A stretch of 64,000 nucleotides of DNA from Stenotrophomonas africana (GTDB lineage: Bacteria > Pseudomonadota > Gammaproteobacteria > Xanthomonadales > Xanthomonadaceae). A model generated the notes under the pieces. It worked only from the letters and a program-made list of their open reading frames with translations. It did not search any database and was not told the DNA's origin. The DNA lies in the NCBI RefSeq assembly GCF_013004645.1, contig NZ_JABEME010000013.1, positions 1-64,000 on the forward strand. The letters run 5' to 3'. Positions within the stretch are counted from its first letter, which is position 1, and every line of letters begins with the position of its first letter. A program made the position numbers and the translations under genes. Below are positions 27,061 to 37,248 of this stretch, in pieces.

Positions 27061-28388
27061 TGCATCGGCGAAGACTCGTCCGATTCGCGTGCCAGCAGGC
27101 TGCCGGCGAACAGCGCTGCCAACAGCACGGTAAGCCCCCCCCAGAACGCCGAATAGAACGCCAGGTGGGTGTTGAGCGGGAACACCGTGACCGCCAGCGC
27201 CAGCATTGCCGGCCGCGCACGCTCACGGGCAACGGCTGGCGCATAGCGCCATGCCCGCCAGGCCTGGGCCACCGCCGCCAGCCACAGCAGCAGGCCCAGC
27301 ACACCGGTTTCTGCCAGGATTTCCAGCACGATCTGATGGGCGTGCAACGCAGGGGCATTGCCCCACACCGCCGGTCCCTCATCGGCCACGCAGGCCGGAT
27401 AGGCATCGCGGAAACCGCGCGCGCCGACCCCGTTGACCGGGTGCGCCTCAATCATGCAGACGGCCGCTTCCCAGATCCGCGCGCGACCGGACAGCGCTTC
27501 GTCGACACCCCGTTCGCCTCCATCCCAGGCCATCGCCGTACGTGCAAAGCGTTCGCGCAGCTGCGGAACGCTGGCGGTCAGCACCCCTGCCCCGAGAACA
27601 GCGACCATCGCCAGCACCGCCAGCCGTTTCCAGCCGAACTGGCGTACGCCGCTGTAGCCCAGCACCAGTGCGAAGGTGATCCACGAGGCACGCGAGCCGG
27701 CCAGCAGCAGCACGCTGCCCAGCGCTGCCGCAGCCAGCAGCCAGCCCGTATTGCCAAAGCGCCGCGCGGCGGGCAGCAGCAGGAACGGCGACAGGCTGGC
27801 CAGCACCTGGCCGAACTTCAGGTTGCACGGCCCCAGTGCGCCACTGAGGCGGTCGGCCACTGCAGCCTCGTCGGCCGGGCACAATGCATGGCCGCTCACC
27901 GCCAGCTTCAGCTGCTCCAGTGACCAGAACCACGGGCTGGTACCCGCTAGCGCCTGCACCAGCGCATCCAGCGTCCACGCAGCGGTGATCAACGCGAGGC
28001 CACCGAAGGTCAGCCGCCTCCGCTCCGGCGTGGCCACCGCGATCGCCACCAGCCACATGAAGGGCAGGTAGCGCAGGCCGGCGGCCGCCTTCGTCCACGA
28101 CGCTGCCGGATCGATCGCATCAAACGCCGAGAATGCCTGCGGCAGCCAATAGCCGAGGAACAGGATCGAGGTCAGCGCCCAGGCTGCCGTGCTCAACAGG
28201 TGCGGGCGGCGCTGCAGGCGGCGCATGACCATGCGCGCGGCGGCGTAGACCGCGCCAAGACCGAGCACGGTTTCAGCGATGCCCGGCAACGGCCACAGCG
28301 CCACGTACGCCAGCACCCACCAGGGTGCCCAGCGCCCGGCGCGGTCGTCGCGCACGGTGACGGCGGGGTCAGCCGGCGAGGTCGGCAT
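27057..28388 (-). CDS. waaL: O-antigen ligase-like polymerase (Wzy_C family)
   Basis: A 443-residue polytopic protein with about twelve membrane helices. The large periplasmic loop contains SGRARIWEAAVCMIEAHPVNGVGARGF and HAHQIVLEILAETG, which match the Wzy_C signature of O-antigen ligases and polymerases. It probably attaches O-chains to the lipid A core; a polymerase role is the alternative. Its start overlaps the glycosyltransferase by 20 bases. The TAG stop comes from the GTAG head of a repeat, which places MQ at the C-terminus. Confidence 0.78.
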   Translation of the reverse strand: MPTSPADPAVTVRDDRAGRWAPWWVLAYVALWPLPGIAETVLGLGAVYAAARMVMRRLQRRPHLLSTAAWALTSILFLGYWLPQAFSAFDAIDPAASWTKAAAGLRYLPFMWLVAIAVATPERRRLTFGGLALITAAWTLDALVQALAGTSPWFWSLEQLKLAVSGHALCPADEAAVADRLSGALGPCNLKFGQVLASLSPFLLLPAARRFGNTGWLLAAAALGSVLLLAGSRASWITFALVLGYSGVRQFGWKRLAVLAMVAVLGAGVLTASVPQLRERFARTAMAWDGGERGVDEALSGRARIWEAAVCMIEAHPVNGVGARGFRDAYPACVADEGPAVWGNAPALHAHQIVLEILAETGVLGLLLWLAAVAQAWRAWRYAPAVARERARPAMLALAVTVFPLNTHLAFYSAFWGGLTVLLAALFAGSLLARESDESSPMQ

Positions 28389-29484
28389 AGAGGCGGAGGG
28401 TATCGCGCTGCATGGCCTGCAGGGTAAACGGGATGCGGGTCGGCAAGGACGGCGGCTGCGCCAGCAGGGCCAGCGCACGTTCACCCAGCGCGCGTGCATC
28501 GCCCAGCGGCACCGCGCCAGTGGGCTGCAGCTGCCGAAGCAGTTCGCCAACGCCACCATGATCCCAGCCCAGCACCGGACGGCCGACCGACAGCGCCTCG
28601 ACCACGGTGCGGCCGAATGCTTCGGGCTTGTCCGACAGCTGCAGCACAAGATCGCTGGCTGCATAGGCCTGGGCGATACGCGCGGTCGGCGTGCTGATCT
28701 GCACGGCGTCGGTCACGCCGAGCACGGCCGCCTGCCGGCGCAGGTCGGCCACGTAGGCTTCGCGGCCGGGTTCATCGGTGCCCAGCATCCACAGCTGTGC
28801 CGGCACACCGGCCGCGCGTACATCCGCCAGCAACTGCAGCGCATGAACATGTCCCTTCAGCCGGGTGCCCCGCCCCGGCAGCAGCAGCAGCGGGCCCTCA
28901 ACCTGCGCCAGCCACGGGTAATCGGCTGCCAGCGCCAGTCGTGGCCGGCGGTCGGCGCGGGCCACGCGCGGAAACTGTGCGACATCGACGCCGCGCGGAA
29001 TCACCTGCAGCTTCGCTTCGGGAACCGTCGGATAGTGCCGCTGCACGTAGTCGCGCACGCTGTTGGACACGCAGATCACGCGTTCACCGCTGGTCATCAC
29101 CGCGCTGTAGCGACTGGGCGAATTCAGCCCGTGCACGGTGGTCACCCAGTGCGGCCGCTGTGCGGCGGGCATGGCACGGATCGCGTACAGGCCCAGCCAG
29201 GCCGGCAGTCGCGAACGGGCATGCACGATATCCGCGCCCACTTCGGCGAACAGGCGGCGCAACGTCGGCAGGTGGCGCAGGGTCAGCAGCGACTTGCGGC
29301 CGATGTCGAGGTTGAGGTGCTCGGCACCGCTATCGAGCAGCGGCTGCACCAGGCGGCCACCGGCGGAGACCACCAGCGCACGATGGCCGGCAGCGACCAG
29401 GGCCGCAGCGATTTCCAGGGTCGAGCGCTCGACGCCGCCGGAGTGCAGCGCCGGCAGCAACTGCACCACGGTCAATCGGCGCAT
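28369..29484 (-). CDS. Glycosyltransferase family 4, LPS-type
   Basis: A 371-residue GT-B retaining glycosyltransferase. The N-terminal glycine turn is LLPALHSGGVERSTLEIA, the nucleotide-binding half has RGTRLKGH and LWMLGTDEPG, and the E-x7-E pair lies in PEAFGRTVVEALSVGRPV. It probably works on LPS core or O-antigen sugar transfer, given its overlap with the ligase-like gene and proximity to waaA. Donor and acceptor are unknown. ATG at 29484. Confidence 0.88.
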   Translation of the reverse strand: MRRLTVVQLLPALHSGGVERSTLEIAAALVAAGHRALVVSAGGRLVQPLLDSGAEHLNLDIGRKSLLTLRHLPTLRRLFAEVGADIVHARSRLPAWLGLYAIRAMPAAQRPHWVTTVHGLNSPSRYSAVMTSGERVICVSNSVRDYVQRHYPTVPEAKLQVIPRGVDVAQFPRVARADRRPRLALAADYPWLAQVEGPLLLLPGRGTRLKGHVHALQLLADVRAAGVPAQLWMLGTDEPGREAYVADLRRQAAVLGVTDAVQISTPTARIAQAYAASDLVLQLSDKPEAFGRTVVEALSVGRPVLGWDHGGVGELLRQLQPTGAVPLGDARALGERALALLAQPPSLPTRIPFTLQAMQRDTLRLYADLAG

Positions 29485-29499
29485 CGAAGGGGCGGCCGC

Positions 29500-29697
29500 T
29501 TAGTCGGCCAGCACGAACACGGAACCGCAGTACGGGCACTGCGCTTCGCCATTGGGCTCGTCTTCGATCGGCAGGTACACGCGCGGATGCGAGTTCCACA
29601 GCGCCATTTCCGGGGTCGGGCAGCTCAGCGGCAGATCGCTGCGGTGCACGGTGTAGCGCTTCTCGGCGTTGGCGGGCGCGGTGGCGGTATGGCTCAT
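29500..29697 (-). CDS. Small zinc-finger protein (zf-CHCC type)
   Basis: A 65-residue protein with metal ligands Cys26, His37, Cys54 and Cys57 (CPYC), the spacing of the zf-CHCC family related to the mitochondrial complex I subunit NDUFS6. Bacterial members are common beside LPS or core genes but have no settled function. It lies 15 bases upstream of the glycosyltransferase on the same strand and is probably cotranscribed with it and waaL. Confidence 0.85.
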   Translation of the reverse strand: MSHTATAPANAEKRYTVHRSDLPLSCPTPEMALWNSHPRVYLPIEDEPNGEAQCPYCGSVFVLAD

Positions 29698-30118
29698 GGC
29701 GGATGTCGATGAACGGGTTGCGAGGCCTGTGATTCTAGCATCCGGGCCGCCCCGACATTGCGCAACAAGAGGTCTTTGCGTGTACCGGGCCGATTCCCTG
29801 CGACCCTGCACGCCACCTCGGGATAAGGTGCCGACGGGAATTCCCGACCGATCCTGCAGGTTAACGGCGTGAAACCACCGACAACGATATTTCCCGCATT
29901 TGGATCGAACTAAATGGCACTTGTCAGGTTGCCACGGCTGTTGCAGGATCGGGCCAGGTCGTGAACCGGCCTGCCCCAATCCGACCCGATCGCATGGCCC
30001 GCCCCCACCGGACCGGCATCGCCTCTTCCACTGCCATCCCGGCGGGCGGAGCGATGCTGTCCGTGGTGTCCGCCGATGCGGGTTCTGCCCGCCGCCTGCC
30101 CTTCCGGGAGACCCTTGC
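29698..30118. other. Gene-free region upstream of the mannosidase
   Basis: These 421 bases separate the divergent zinc-finger and GH92 genes. The middle (about 29870-29920) is relatively AT-rich and is the best place for promoters. I see no convincing -35/-10 pair, repeat or small gene. The GH92 ribosome binding site GGGAGA lies at its end. Confidence 0.5.
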
Positions 30119-33100
30119 ATGACCCTGTCCGATCCACGCCGCGCCCTGCTTCCGCTCGCTCTGGCCCTGGCCTGTGCGACTACCGCGATGCCGGTGCTGG
30201 CACAGGGACTGCAGACCTCCTTCGAGCCCGGCGAACCTGCCCCGTCGCAGGCCGCGGGTGCACTGCAGGTGACGATCGGCAACGGCCCTGCGGCGCCTTA
30301 CGCCGCCAAGCGCAATGCGGGCTACAGCGGCCTGCATGCACTGCGCTACCGCAGCGAAGGCGGCAGCGCGCGGCGCGAGCTGTTCAAGACCGACCTGCCG
30401 ATCGAGGCCGATACCACCCTGTCGTGGCTGGTGCTGCCGGAGATCGTCGGCAAGGACACCGTGGCCTCGACCTATGTGTCACTGGACCTGCTGCTGGACG
30501 ATGGCAGCCGCGTTTCGGCCGGTGCGGCGCGTGACCAGCATGGGGTGGCGATCGGCGCACGCGCGCAGGGCGAGTCGAAGACGCTGTACCCGCAGCAGTG
30601 GGCGCGCAAGGCAGTGCGGCTGGGCGACGTACCCACGCTGAAGGGCCGCCGCGTGGTGGCGATCGAGCTGGAGGTGGCCAGTGCCGAGGGCGCGCCGGTG
30701 TCCGGCTGGATCGATGACGTGCGCCTGGACGCAATGCCGCGACAGCAGCCACAGCGCGTCTCCGACTGGGTGCTGACCACCCGTGGCACCCAGGCCAACG
30801 GCACCTTCTCGCGCGGCAACAATTTCCCGGCCACGGCAGTGCCGCACGGGTTCAATTTCTGGACCCCGGTGACCGATGCCAGCGCACTGAACTGGCTGTA
30901 CCGCTGGAACGAACATAACGACGCACAGAACCGTCCGCAGCTGCAGGCGCTTGCGCTGAGCCACCAGCCCAGCCCGTGGATGGGCGACCGCCAGACCTTC
31001 CAGGTGATGCCCTCGGCCAGCCGTGGTGTGCCGGACGCCGACCGCCGCAAGCGCGCGCTGTCGTTCGATCGCAGCCATGAAAGCGCGCGCCCGTATCGCT
31101 ACGACGTGCGCTTCGACAACGGCATCGCTGCCGCCATCGCGCCGACCGATCATGCTGCGCTGTTCCGCTTCGACTTCCCCGAGGGCGGCGACGCCAACCT
31201 GCTGTTCGACAACGTCGATGCACGCGGTGGCCTGACTTTGGACGCCGCCACGCAGACGCTGTCCGGCTACACCGACACACGCAGCGGCCTGTCCAACGGC
31301 GCCAGCCGCATGTACGTGGTGGCCCGCTTCGACAAGCCGTGGCGCGGCAGTGGGCGCCTCGACACCGGGCGCCCGACCGGTTACATCAAGTTCGATGCCG
31401 GCAGCGACCGGCGGGTGACCATGCGCATCGCCACCTCGCTGATCTCGATCGAGCAGGCGCGGCACAACCTCGCGCTGGAAATCGCCGTGGCCGATACGCT
31501 GGAAAGCGTGGCCGGCCGCGCGCAGGATGCGTGGGACGCGCGCCTGGCGCGCTTCGACATCGGCGATGCCAGCGACGACCAGAAGACCACGTTGTATTCC
31601 AGCCTGTACCGGCTGTTCCTGTACCCGAATTCCGGCCACGAGAACGTGGGCAGTGCCGCCGCACCGGAGTGGCGCTACGCCAACCAGGCCAGCGCCAGCG
31701 ATGACAACACCGAAGGCAGCGCGACCCGCAGCTACGCCGCCGTGCGCGATGGCAAGGTGTTCGTCAACAACGGCTTCTGGGACACCTTCCGCACCACATG
31801 GCCGGCCTACGCACTGTTCACGCCCGAGGATGCCGGGCAGATGGTGCAGGGCTTCATCGAGCAGTACCGCGCCGGTGGCTGGATCGCGCGCTGGTCGTCG
31901 CCGGGCTACGCCGACCTGATGGTCGGTACCAGCTCGGACGTGGCCTTCGCCGATGCGTGGCTGAAGGGCATCGGCGACTTCGATCCGGCCGAGGCCTACA
32001 CCGCCGCGCTGAAGAACGCGACCGTGGTCCCGCCCGACCGCCATGTGGGCCGCAAGGGCATGGACCGCTCGACCTTCCGTGGCTATGCCAGCGCCGACGT
32101 GCACGAAGGCATGTCGTGGACGATGGAAGGCGCGCTCAATGACTTCGGCATCGCCAACATGGCCGATGCCCTGGCCAAGCGCGCGGCCACGCCGGCCGCA
32201 CGCGAGCGCTACAGCACCGAGGCCGACTACTTCCGCCATCGCGCCGCCAGTTACGCGACGATGTTCGATCCGGCGGCCGGCTTCTTCCAGGGCCGCAAGG
32301 CCGATGGCCGCTGGCGCGTGGACGCCAAGGACTACGACCCGCGCGTGTGGGGCCACGACTACACCGAATCCAATGGCTGGACCTTCGCTTTCACCGCCGC
32401 CCACGATGGCGAGGGCCTGGCGGCGCTGTACGGTGGCCGCGAGAAGCTGGCGGCGAAGCTGGATACCTTCTTCGCCACACCGGAGACCGCGGACCCGGCA
32501 CTGGCCGGTTCCTATGGCGGCACCATCCATGAGATGACCGAAGCACGCGACGTGCGCATGGGCATGTATGCGCACAGCAACCAGCCGGCGCACCACATCC
32601 CGTGGATGTACCTGTATGCCGGGCAGCCGTGGAAGACCCAGCAGCACGTGCGCGAGATCCTGTCGCGGCTGTATGTCGGCAGCGAGATCGGCCAGGGCTA
32701 CCCGGGCGATGAGGACAACGGCGAGACCTCGGCATGGTACGTGCTTGCTTCGCTGGGCCTGTACCCGCTGCGCATGGGCGCCCCGGAGTACGTGATCGGC
32801 TCGCCGGCATTCGAGCACGCACGGGTGGAGCTGCAGGGTGGTGCCGTGCTGACCGTGAACGCGGCCAACAACTCGCGTGAGAACGTCTACGTGCAGTCGC
32901 TGAAGATCAACGGCCAGCCGTGGACGAAGACCTGGGTGCCGCACGAGCTGATCGCCAAGGGCGCGACCCTCGACTTCGTGATGGGACCGCAGCCGTCGCG
33001 CTGGGGCAGCGGCGTGGATGACGTGCCGCGTTCGTTGACCGCGCGCGGGCAGCGCCCGCAGCAGCTGCACGACCTGCTGGGCAGTGGCGCGAAGGCGACG

Positions 33101-33463
33101 TCGGCCGATGGCCGTGCCCTGCCCGCGCTGGTCGATGACGATGCCGGCACGACGGTGGGCCTGGGCGGCGGTGCAACCATCGCGCTGACCGGCCTGGCCG
33201 AGGGCACCCCGACCATGTACACGCTGACCAGCGGTGACGGCCGCATCCTGGGCGGTGAGTGGACGCTGGAAGCACGCAACGGCAGCGGCAGCTGGGCAGT
33301 GCTCGACCAGCGCAGCGGCGAAGATTTCGAATCCGCCCGCCAGACCCGTCCGTTCCGCATCGCCAGACCCGGTCGCTACAGTGAGTACCGCCTGCGCCTG
33401 GCGGCACCGGCACGGCTGCCGCTGGCGGAGATCGAACTGTTGGCGGCCGGCACCGTACAATGA
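30119..33463 (+). CDS. Secreted alpha-mannosidase, GH92 family
   Basis: A 1114-residue exported calcium-dependent exo-alpha-mannosidase, usually alpha-1,2. After a signal peptide (LPLALALACATTAMPVLA) come a beta-sandwich domain and the (alpha/alpha)6 barrel with GH92 blocks: DTFRTTWPAYALFTPE, LMVGTSSDVAFADAW, SWTMEGALNDFGIANMAD, NQPAHHIPWMY and GYPGDEDNGETSAWYVLASL. The last 130 residues form an extra sandwich-like domain that may bind carbohydrate. ATG at 30119 behind GGGAGA. Substrates would be host or fungal mannoglycans. The stop overlaps the next gene (ATGA). Confidence 0.92.
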   Translation: MTLSDPRRALLPLALALACATTAMPVLAQGLQTSFEPGEPAPSQAAGALQVTIGNGPAAPYAAKRNAGYSGLHALRYRSEGGSARRELFKTDLPIEADTTLSWLVLPEIVGKDTVASTYVSLDLLLDDGSRVSAGAARDQHGVAIGARAQGESKTLYPQQWARKAVRLGDVPTLKGRRVVAIELEVASAEGAPVSGWIDDVRLDAMPRQQPQRVSDWVLTTRGTQANGTFSRGNNFPATAVPHGFNFWTPVTDASALNWLYRWNEHNDAQNRPQLQALALSHQPSPWMGDRQTFQVMPSASRGVPDADRRKRALSFDRSHESARPYRYDVRFDNGIAAAIAPTDHAALFRFDFPEGGDANLLFDNVDARGGLTLDAATQTLSGYTDTRSGLSNGASRMYVVARFDKPWRGSGRLDTGRPTGYIKFDAGSDRRVTMRIATSLISIEQARHNLALEIAVADTLESVAGRAQDAWDARLARFDIGDASDDQKTTLYSSLYRLFLYPNSGHENVGSAAAPEWRYANQASASDDNTEGSATRSYAAVRDGKVFVNNGFWDTFRTTWPAYALFTPEDAGQMVQGFIEQYRAGGWIARWSSPGYADLMVGTSSDVAFADAWLKGIGDFDPAEAYTAALKNATVVPPDRHVGRKGMDRSTFRGYASADVHEGMSWTMEGALNDFGIANMADALAKRAATPAARERYSTEADYFRHRAASYATMFDPAAGFFQGRKADGRWRVDAKDYDPRVWGHDYTESNGWTFAFTAAHDGEGLAALYGGREKLAAKLDTFFATPETADPALAGSYGGTIHEMTEARDVRMGMYAHSNQPAHHIPWMYLYAGQPWKTQQHVREILSRLYVGSEIGQGYPGDEDNGETSAWYVLASLGLYPLRMGAPEYVIGSPAFEHARVELQGGAVLTVNAANNSRENVYVQSLKINGQPWTKTWVPHELIAKGATLDFVMGPQPSRWGSGVDDVPRSLTARGQRPQQLHDLLGSGAKATSADGRALPALVDDDAGTTVGLGGGATIALTGLAEGTPTMYTLTSGDGRILGGEWTLEARNGSGSWAVLDQRSGEDFESARQTRPFRIARPGRYSEYRLRLAAPARLPLAEIELLAAGTVQ

Positions 33464-34203
33464 GCGGCATGCGCTTCCGTCTTCTGCCACTGGCCCTTGT
33501 TGCCCTGTCCTTCCCAAGTTTCGGCCAGACCCAGGCGTTCGATACGCAGCTGACCCGCGACGGTGTGACGCTGAACTACCAGGATGCCCGTGGCGCCCTG
33601 GCCGCGCCGCACCGCAAGCGGGTGATCGATACGTTCTTCTTCGCCTACCTGCGCGAACGTGCGGACTTCCACCCGGCAGCGCCGTCGATGGTGCGCATCG
33701 TGATCGATCCGGCCTACACCGGCATCGCCTTCGTCGGTGACAAGGACCAGGCAGCGACGATCACCATCAATCCAGGCTGGCTTGCGCAACACCCGAACGA
33801 CATCGACCTGGTCACCCATGAGGCGATGCACATCGTGCAGGGGTATCCCGGCTACGGCGATACACGGGTACCGGGCTGGCTGGTGGAAGGCATCGCCGAC
33901 TACGCGCGCGACCGCTACGGCATGGACAATGCCGCCGCAGGCTGGGCACTGCCGGGCAAGGTCGAGAAGGGACAGAACGTCGACAGCGGCTACCGGGTGA
34001 CCGGCGCGTTCCTGAAATGGGCCGAGGCCGAGTATCCCGGCCTGGTGCTGGCGCTGGACAAGGCCCTGCGCGAAGGCCGCTATACGCCTGCGCTGTGGCA
34101 GAAGCACACCGGCAAGGCACTGCAGGCGCTGTGGACGCAGTACGCCAAGCCACGTTCGGATGCACCGCCGCCGGCGCCGGCGCGCCGCGGCAAGCGGCAC
34201 TGA
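33460..34203 (+). CDS. Secreted basic secretory protein-like metallopeptidase
   Basis: A 247-residue exported protein (signal peptide to about residue 26). The gluzincin-like HEAMHIVQGYPGYG and the downstream PGWLVEGIADYAR match the plant/bacterial basic secretory protein family, in which HExxH and a later Glu or Asp bind zinc. It ends in a Pro/Ala/Arg-rich tail. It overlaps the mannosidase stop by four bases, so both are made together. A second in-frame ATG lies at 33469. Confidence 0.8.
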   Translation: MSGMRFRLLPLALVALSFPSFGQTQAFDTQLTRDGVTLNYQDARGALAAPHRKRVIDTFFFAYLRERADFHPAAPSMVRIVIDPAYTGIAFVGDKDQAATITINPGWLAQHPNDIDLVTHEAMHIVQGYPGYGDTRVPGWLVEGIADYARDRYGMDNAAAGWALPGKVEKGQNVDSGYRVTGAFLKWAEAEYPGLVLALDKALREGRYTPALWQKHTGKALQALWTQYAKPRSDAPPPAPARRGKRH

Positions 34204-34235
34204 CTGGGTGGTCAACTGGGTATTGGGGCGACTGG

Positions 34236-34322
34236 GTAGAGTCGACTGTTAGTCGACTGCCCTTGATTCAGCCACCGAAAACCCCGCGCTTCGCGCGATA
34301 GTCGACCAACGGTCGACTCTAC
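34236..34322. repeat. GTAG repeat doublet, left copy
   Basis: Starts GTAGAGTCGACTGTTAGTCGACT and ends CGGTCGACTCTAC, an inverted pair of REP heads around a CCACCGAAAA / CGCGCGATAG core. The doublet at 34579-34655 is its inverted copy. Confidence 0.88.
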
Positions 34323-34340
34323 CCCGCTGGCTTCTACGCC

Positions 34341-34415
34341 TCAGCGCGACTGCACGAAACCGGCATACAGCGCGAACAGCTGCTGGAAGTACCGCCGCGT
34401 CACTCGATTGCGCAT
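34341..34415 (-). CDS. Possible micro-ORF between inverted repeats (24 aa)
   Basis: ATG at 34415 follows GAGGG and opens MRNRVTRRYFQQLFALYAGF, ending at 34341. The amphipathic, basic peptide could be a real micro-protein or the remnant of a longer gene. It lies in the 256 bases enclosed by the two inverted repeat doublets, next to a GTGGGAAGG/CCTTCCCAC stem (34452-34480). No family is recognised. Confidence 0.25.
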   Translation of the reverse strand: MRNRVTRRYFQQLFALYAGFVQSR

Positions 34416-34578
34416 GACACCCTCGCCCATGAAAAGTTGGTCGGGCCCAGGGTGGGAAGGCCGGTCCGGTCCCTTCCCACGGCCAGGCCGCGTGGGCGTA
34501 TTGGGCCGCAGCGGCGTTGCAGGCACATGACCGGGTTGCGTAGCGCGTGTGGCAGCGGTGGGACCGGCATCGGGACCG

Positions 34579-34655
34579 GTAGAGTCGACTGTTAGTCGAC
34601 TATCGCGCGATCGCGCGGGATTTTCGGTGGTTTTACGAAAGGCAGTCGACTCTAC
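34579..34655. repeat. GTAG repeat doublet, right copy (inverted)
   Basis: Begins GTAGAGTCGACTGTTAGTCGACT and ends GCAGTCGACTCTAC. Its reverse complement matches the doublet at 34236-34322 along most of its length, including the TTTTCGGTGG / CCACCGAAAA core. The two copies therefore bracket 34323-34578 as an inverted pair. Confidence 0.88.
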
Positions 34656-34676
34656 CCGTTTCCGCTTTGCGGAAAC

Positions 34677-34704
34677 AGAAACGCGCCCCGTGGGGCGCGT
34701 TTCT
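34677..34704 (-). terminator. Strong hairpin terminator after maeB
   Basis: AGAAACGCGCCCC pairs with GGGGCGCGTTTCT in a 13-bp perfect stem with a 2-base loop, 24 bases past the maeB stop on the minus strand. The stem ends in TTTCT, and a second small stem (TTTCCGC/GCGGAAA) lies next to it. Confidence 0.8.
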
Positions 34705-34727
34705 GCAGATCGAATCGGAAAGAAGGC

Positions 34728-37019
34728 TTAGGCCTTCTTTTCCGCTTCCAGCTGCTTGCGAATCTGCGCATCCACCGCCGCAATGGCGGTCATGTTCAGG
34801 ATCCGGCGCGAGGTCGCGCTGGTGGTCAGGATGTGCACCGGCTTGTTCACGCCCATCAGGATCGGGCCGATCGCCACGCCGTCGGTGAACACACGCACCA
34901 GGTTGTAGGCGATGTTGGCCGCTTCCAGGTTCGGCAGCACGAACAGGTTGGCGCGGCCCTGCAGGGTCGAGCCCGGCAGCAGCTTCTGGCGCAGCGCTTC
35001 ATCCCATGCGGTGTCGCCCTGCATTTCGCCATCCACGTTCAGACGCGGGTTGCGCTTGAGCAGCAGCTCACGCACCTGGCGCATCTTCAGCGCATCCTTC
35101 GAATCGTGGCTGCCGAAGTTGGAATGCGACAGCAGCGCCACCTTCGGCTCGATGCCGAACAGCTTCATGCGGTAGGCCGCCTGCAGGGTCGCTTCGCACA
35201 GCTGCTCGGCAGTCGGGTCTTCCTGCACGTGGGTATCGACGAAGAAGAACACGCCCTGCTGGTTGATCACGCCGGTCATCGCCGAGGTCGAGGTGACCTT
35301 CGGCTCCAGCGGCAGCACGCTGCGCACGTAGCCCAGCTTCTTGTGGAAGCGGCCAACGATGCCGGTCAGCATCGCATCGGCTTCGCCACGGGCGACCATT
35401 ACCGCCGCGATCAGGGTCGGGCGCGAACGCATCAGGTTCTTCGCCGCGGCCACGGTCACGCCACGACGGCCGGTCAGGCCATGGTAGTACTGCCAGTATT
35501 CGTTGAAGCGCGGGTCGTCGTTGATGTTGGTGACTTCAACGTTCTCGCCGATCTTCAGGCGCAGGCCCAGGCGCTCGATGCGCGACTCGATCACTTCCGG
35601 GCGACCGATCAGGATCGGGTGCGCCAGGCCGTCATCGACCACGTTCTGCACCGCCTGCAGCACCACTTCCTCTTCGCCTTCGGCGTACACCACGCGCTGC
35701 TTGTCGCTGCGCGCGCGGTCGTAGACCGGCTTCATCATCAGGCTGGTGCGGTAGACGAACTGGGCCAGCTTGTCGCGGTAGGCGCCCATGTCGTCGATCG
35801 GGCGCGAGGCCACGCCCGAGTCCATCGCGGCCTGGGCCACGGCGGCCGACAGCTCCACCAGCAGGCGGCGGTCGAACGGACGCGGAATCAGGTATTCACG
35901 GCCGAAGCTCGGGGTCTCGCCGCCGTAGGCCGAGCCCATGTCGGTGGCCGCACGACGGGCCAGCGCGGCGATGGCGCGCACGCAGGCGATCTTCATTTCC
36001 TCGTTGATCGCGGTCGCGCCCACGTCCAGCGCACCGCGGAACAGGTACGGGAAGCACAGCACGTTGTTGACCTGGTTCGGGTAGTCCGAACGGCCGGTGC
36101 CGATGATCGCGTCCGGACGCGCGGCGCGCGCCAGTTCCGGCATGATTTCCGGGGTCGGGTTGGCCAGCGCGAAGATCACCGGATCCGGCGCCATGGTCTT
36201 GACCATGTCGGCAGTCAGGATGCCCGGCGCCGACAGGCCCAGGAAGATGTCCGCGCCGTCGACGATCTCGGCCAGGGTGCGCTTGTCGGTGTCGCGCGCA
36301 TAGCGCTGCTTTTCCGGATCCAGGTCGGTACGACCGGTGTGGATCACGCCCTCGCGGTCGAAGGCCAGGATGTTTTCCGGCTTCAGGCCCAGCTGCACCA
36401 GCATGTTCACGCAGGAAATGCCGGCTGCGCCCATGCCCGTGGTCGCCAGCTTCACTTCCTCGATCTTCTTGCCGGTGATCGCCATCGCGTTGAGCACCGC
36501 CGCACCGACGATGATCGCCGTGCCGTGCTGGTCGTCATGGAACACCGGGATCTTCATGCGCTCGCGCAGCTTGCGCTCGACCACGAAGCATTCCGGCGCC
36601 TTGATGTCTTCCAGGTTGATGCCGCCGAAGGTCGGCTCCAGCGAGGCGATGATGTCGACCAGCTTGTCCGGGTCGGTCTCGTCCACTTCGATGTCGAACA
36701 CATCGATGCCGGCGAACTTCTGGAACAGCACGCCCTTGCCTTCCATCACCGGCTTGCCGGCCAGCGCGCCGATGTTGCCCAGGCCCAGCACCGCGGTGCC
36801 GTTGGAGATCACCGCCACCAGGTTGCCGCGGGCGGTCAGCTCGCTGGCCTGCTGCGGGTCGGCCTTGATCGCTTCACAGGCGTACGCCACGCCCGGCGAA
36901 TACGCCAGCGACAGGTCGCGCTGGGTCAGCATGGGCTTGGTAGCGGAAACCTTGATCTTTCCCGGCGGGGACATCCGGTGGTAATCGAGGGCGGCCTGTT
37001 TGAAATCTTCGTTGGACAT
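34728..37019 (-). CDS. maeB: NADP-dependent malic enzyme with phosphotransacetylase-like domain
   Basis: A 763-residue MaeB-type enzyme that decarboxylates malate to pyruvate with NADPH formation. The N-terminal malic domain carries [33 protein letters not shown] and [16 protein letters not shown]. The NAD(P)-binding domain follows ([15 protein letters not shown]). The C-terminal 320 residues form the inactive-type phosphotransacetylase domain that in MaeB binds acetyl-CoA as a regulator. It is next to dctA, the C4-dicarboxylate importer, a metabolic match: imported malate becomes pyruvate and NADPH. Confidence 0.95.
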   Translation of the reverse strand: MSNEDFKQAALDYHRMSPPGKIKVSATKPMLTQRDLSLAYSPGVAYACEAIKADPQQASELTARGNLVAVISNGTAVLGLGNIGALAGKPVMEGKGVLFQKFAGIDVFDIEVDETDPDKLVDIIASLEPTFGGINLEDIKAPECFVVERKLRERMKIPVFHDDQHGTAIIVGAAVLNAMAITGKKIEEVKLATTGMGAAGISCVNMLVQLGLKPENILAFDREGVIHTGRTDLDPEKQRYARDTDKRTLAEIVDGADIFLGLSAPGILTADMVKTMAPDPVIFALANPTPEIMPELARAARPDAIIGTGRSDYPNQVNNVLCFPYLFRGALDVGATAINEEMKIACVRAIAALARRAATDMGSAYGGETPSFGREYLIPRPFDRRLLVELSAAVAQAAMDSGVASRPIDDMGAYRDKLAQFVYRTSLMMKPVYDRARSDKQRVVYAEGEEEVVLQAVQNVVDDGLAHPILIGRPEVIESRIERLGLRLKIGENVEVTNINDDPRFNEYWQYYHGLTGRRGVTVAAAKNLMRSRPTLIAAVMVARGEADAMLTGIVGRFHKKLGYVRSVLPLEPKVTSTSAMTGVINQQGVFFFVDTHVQEDPTAEQLCEATLQAAYRMKLFGIEPKVALLSHSNFGSHDSKDALKMRQVRELLLKRNPRLNVDGEMQGDTAWDEALRQKLLPGSTLQGRANLFVLPNLEAANIAYNLVRVFTDGVAIGPILMGVNKPVHILTTSATSRRILNMTAIAAVDAQIRKQLEAEKKA

Positions 37020-37196
37020 CGATGTGGGTTACATGAATGGGCAGAAGGGACAGGGGATCATACCCCCGTTGGAGCGTCTGGACCTGTCGCTATCCTGTCG
37101 CAACCATGCTGCGACCGCACAATTCCGTGCCGTATGCGACCCGAGCCCAGACCAGCATCGGCGCTACCCATGACAGTCATGGGACGCCATGAAGCG

Positions 37197-37233
37197 CCGC
37201 GGGGCCGTACCACTGTCGTGATCGGCCCCGCGG
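37197..37233 (-). terminator. GC hairpin after dctA
   Basis: CCGCGGGGCCG (37197-37207) pairs perfectly with CGGCCCCGCGG (37223-37233) 16 bases past the dctA stop. There is no T-tract on the dctA side, so it may protect the 3' end or assist termination rather than act as a textbook terminator. Confidence 0.5.
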
Positions 37234-37248
37234 TACCACACACCTGGA

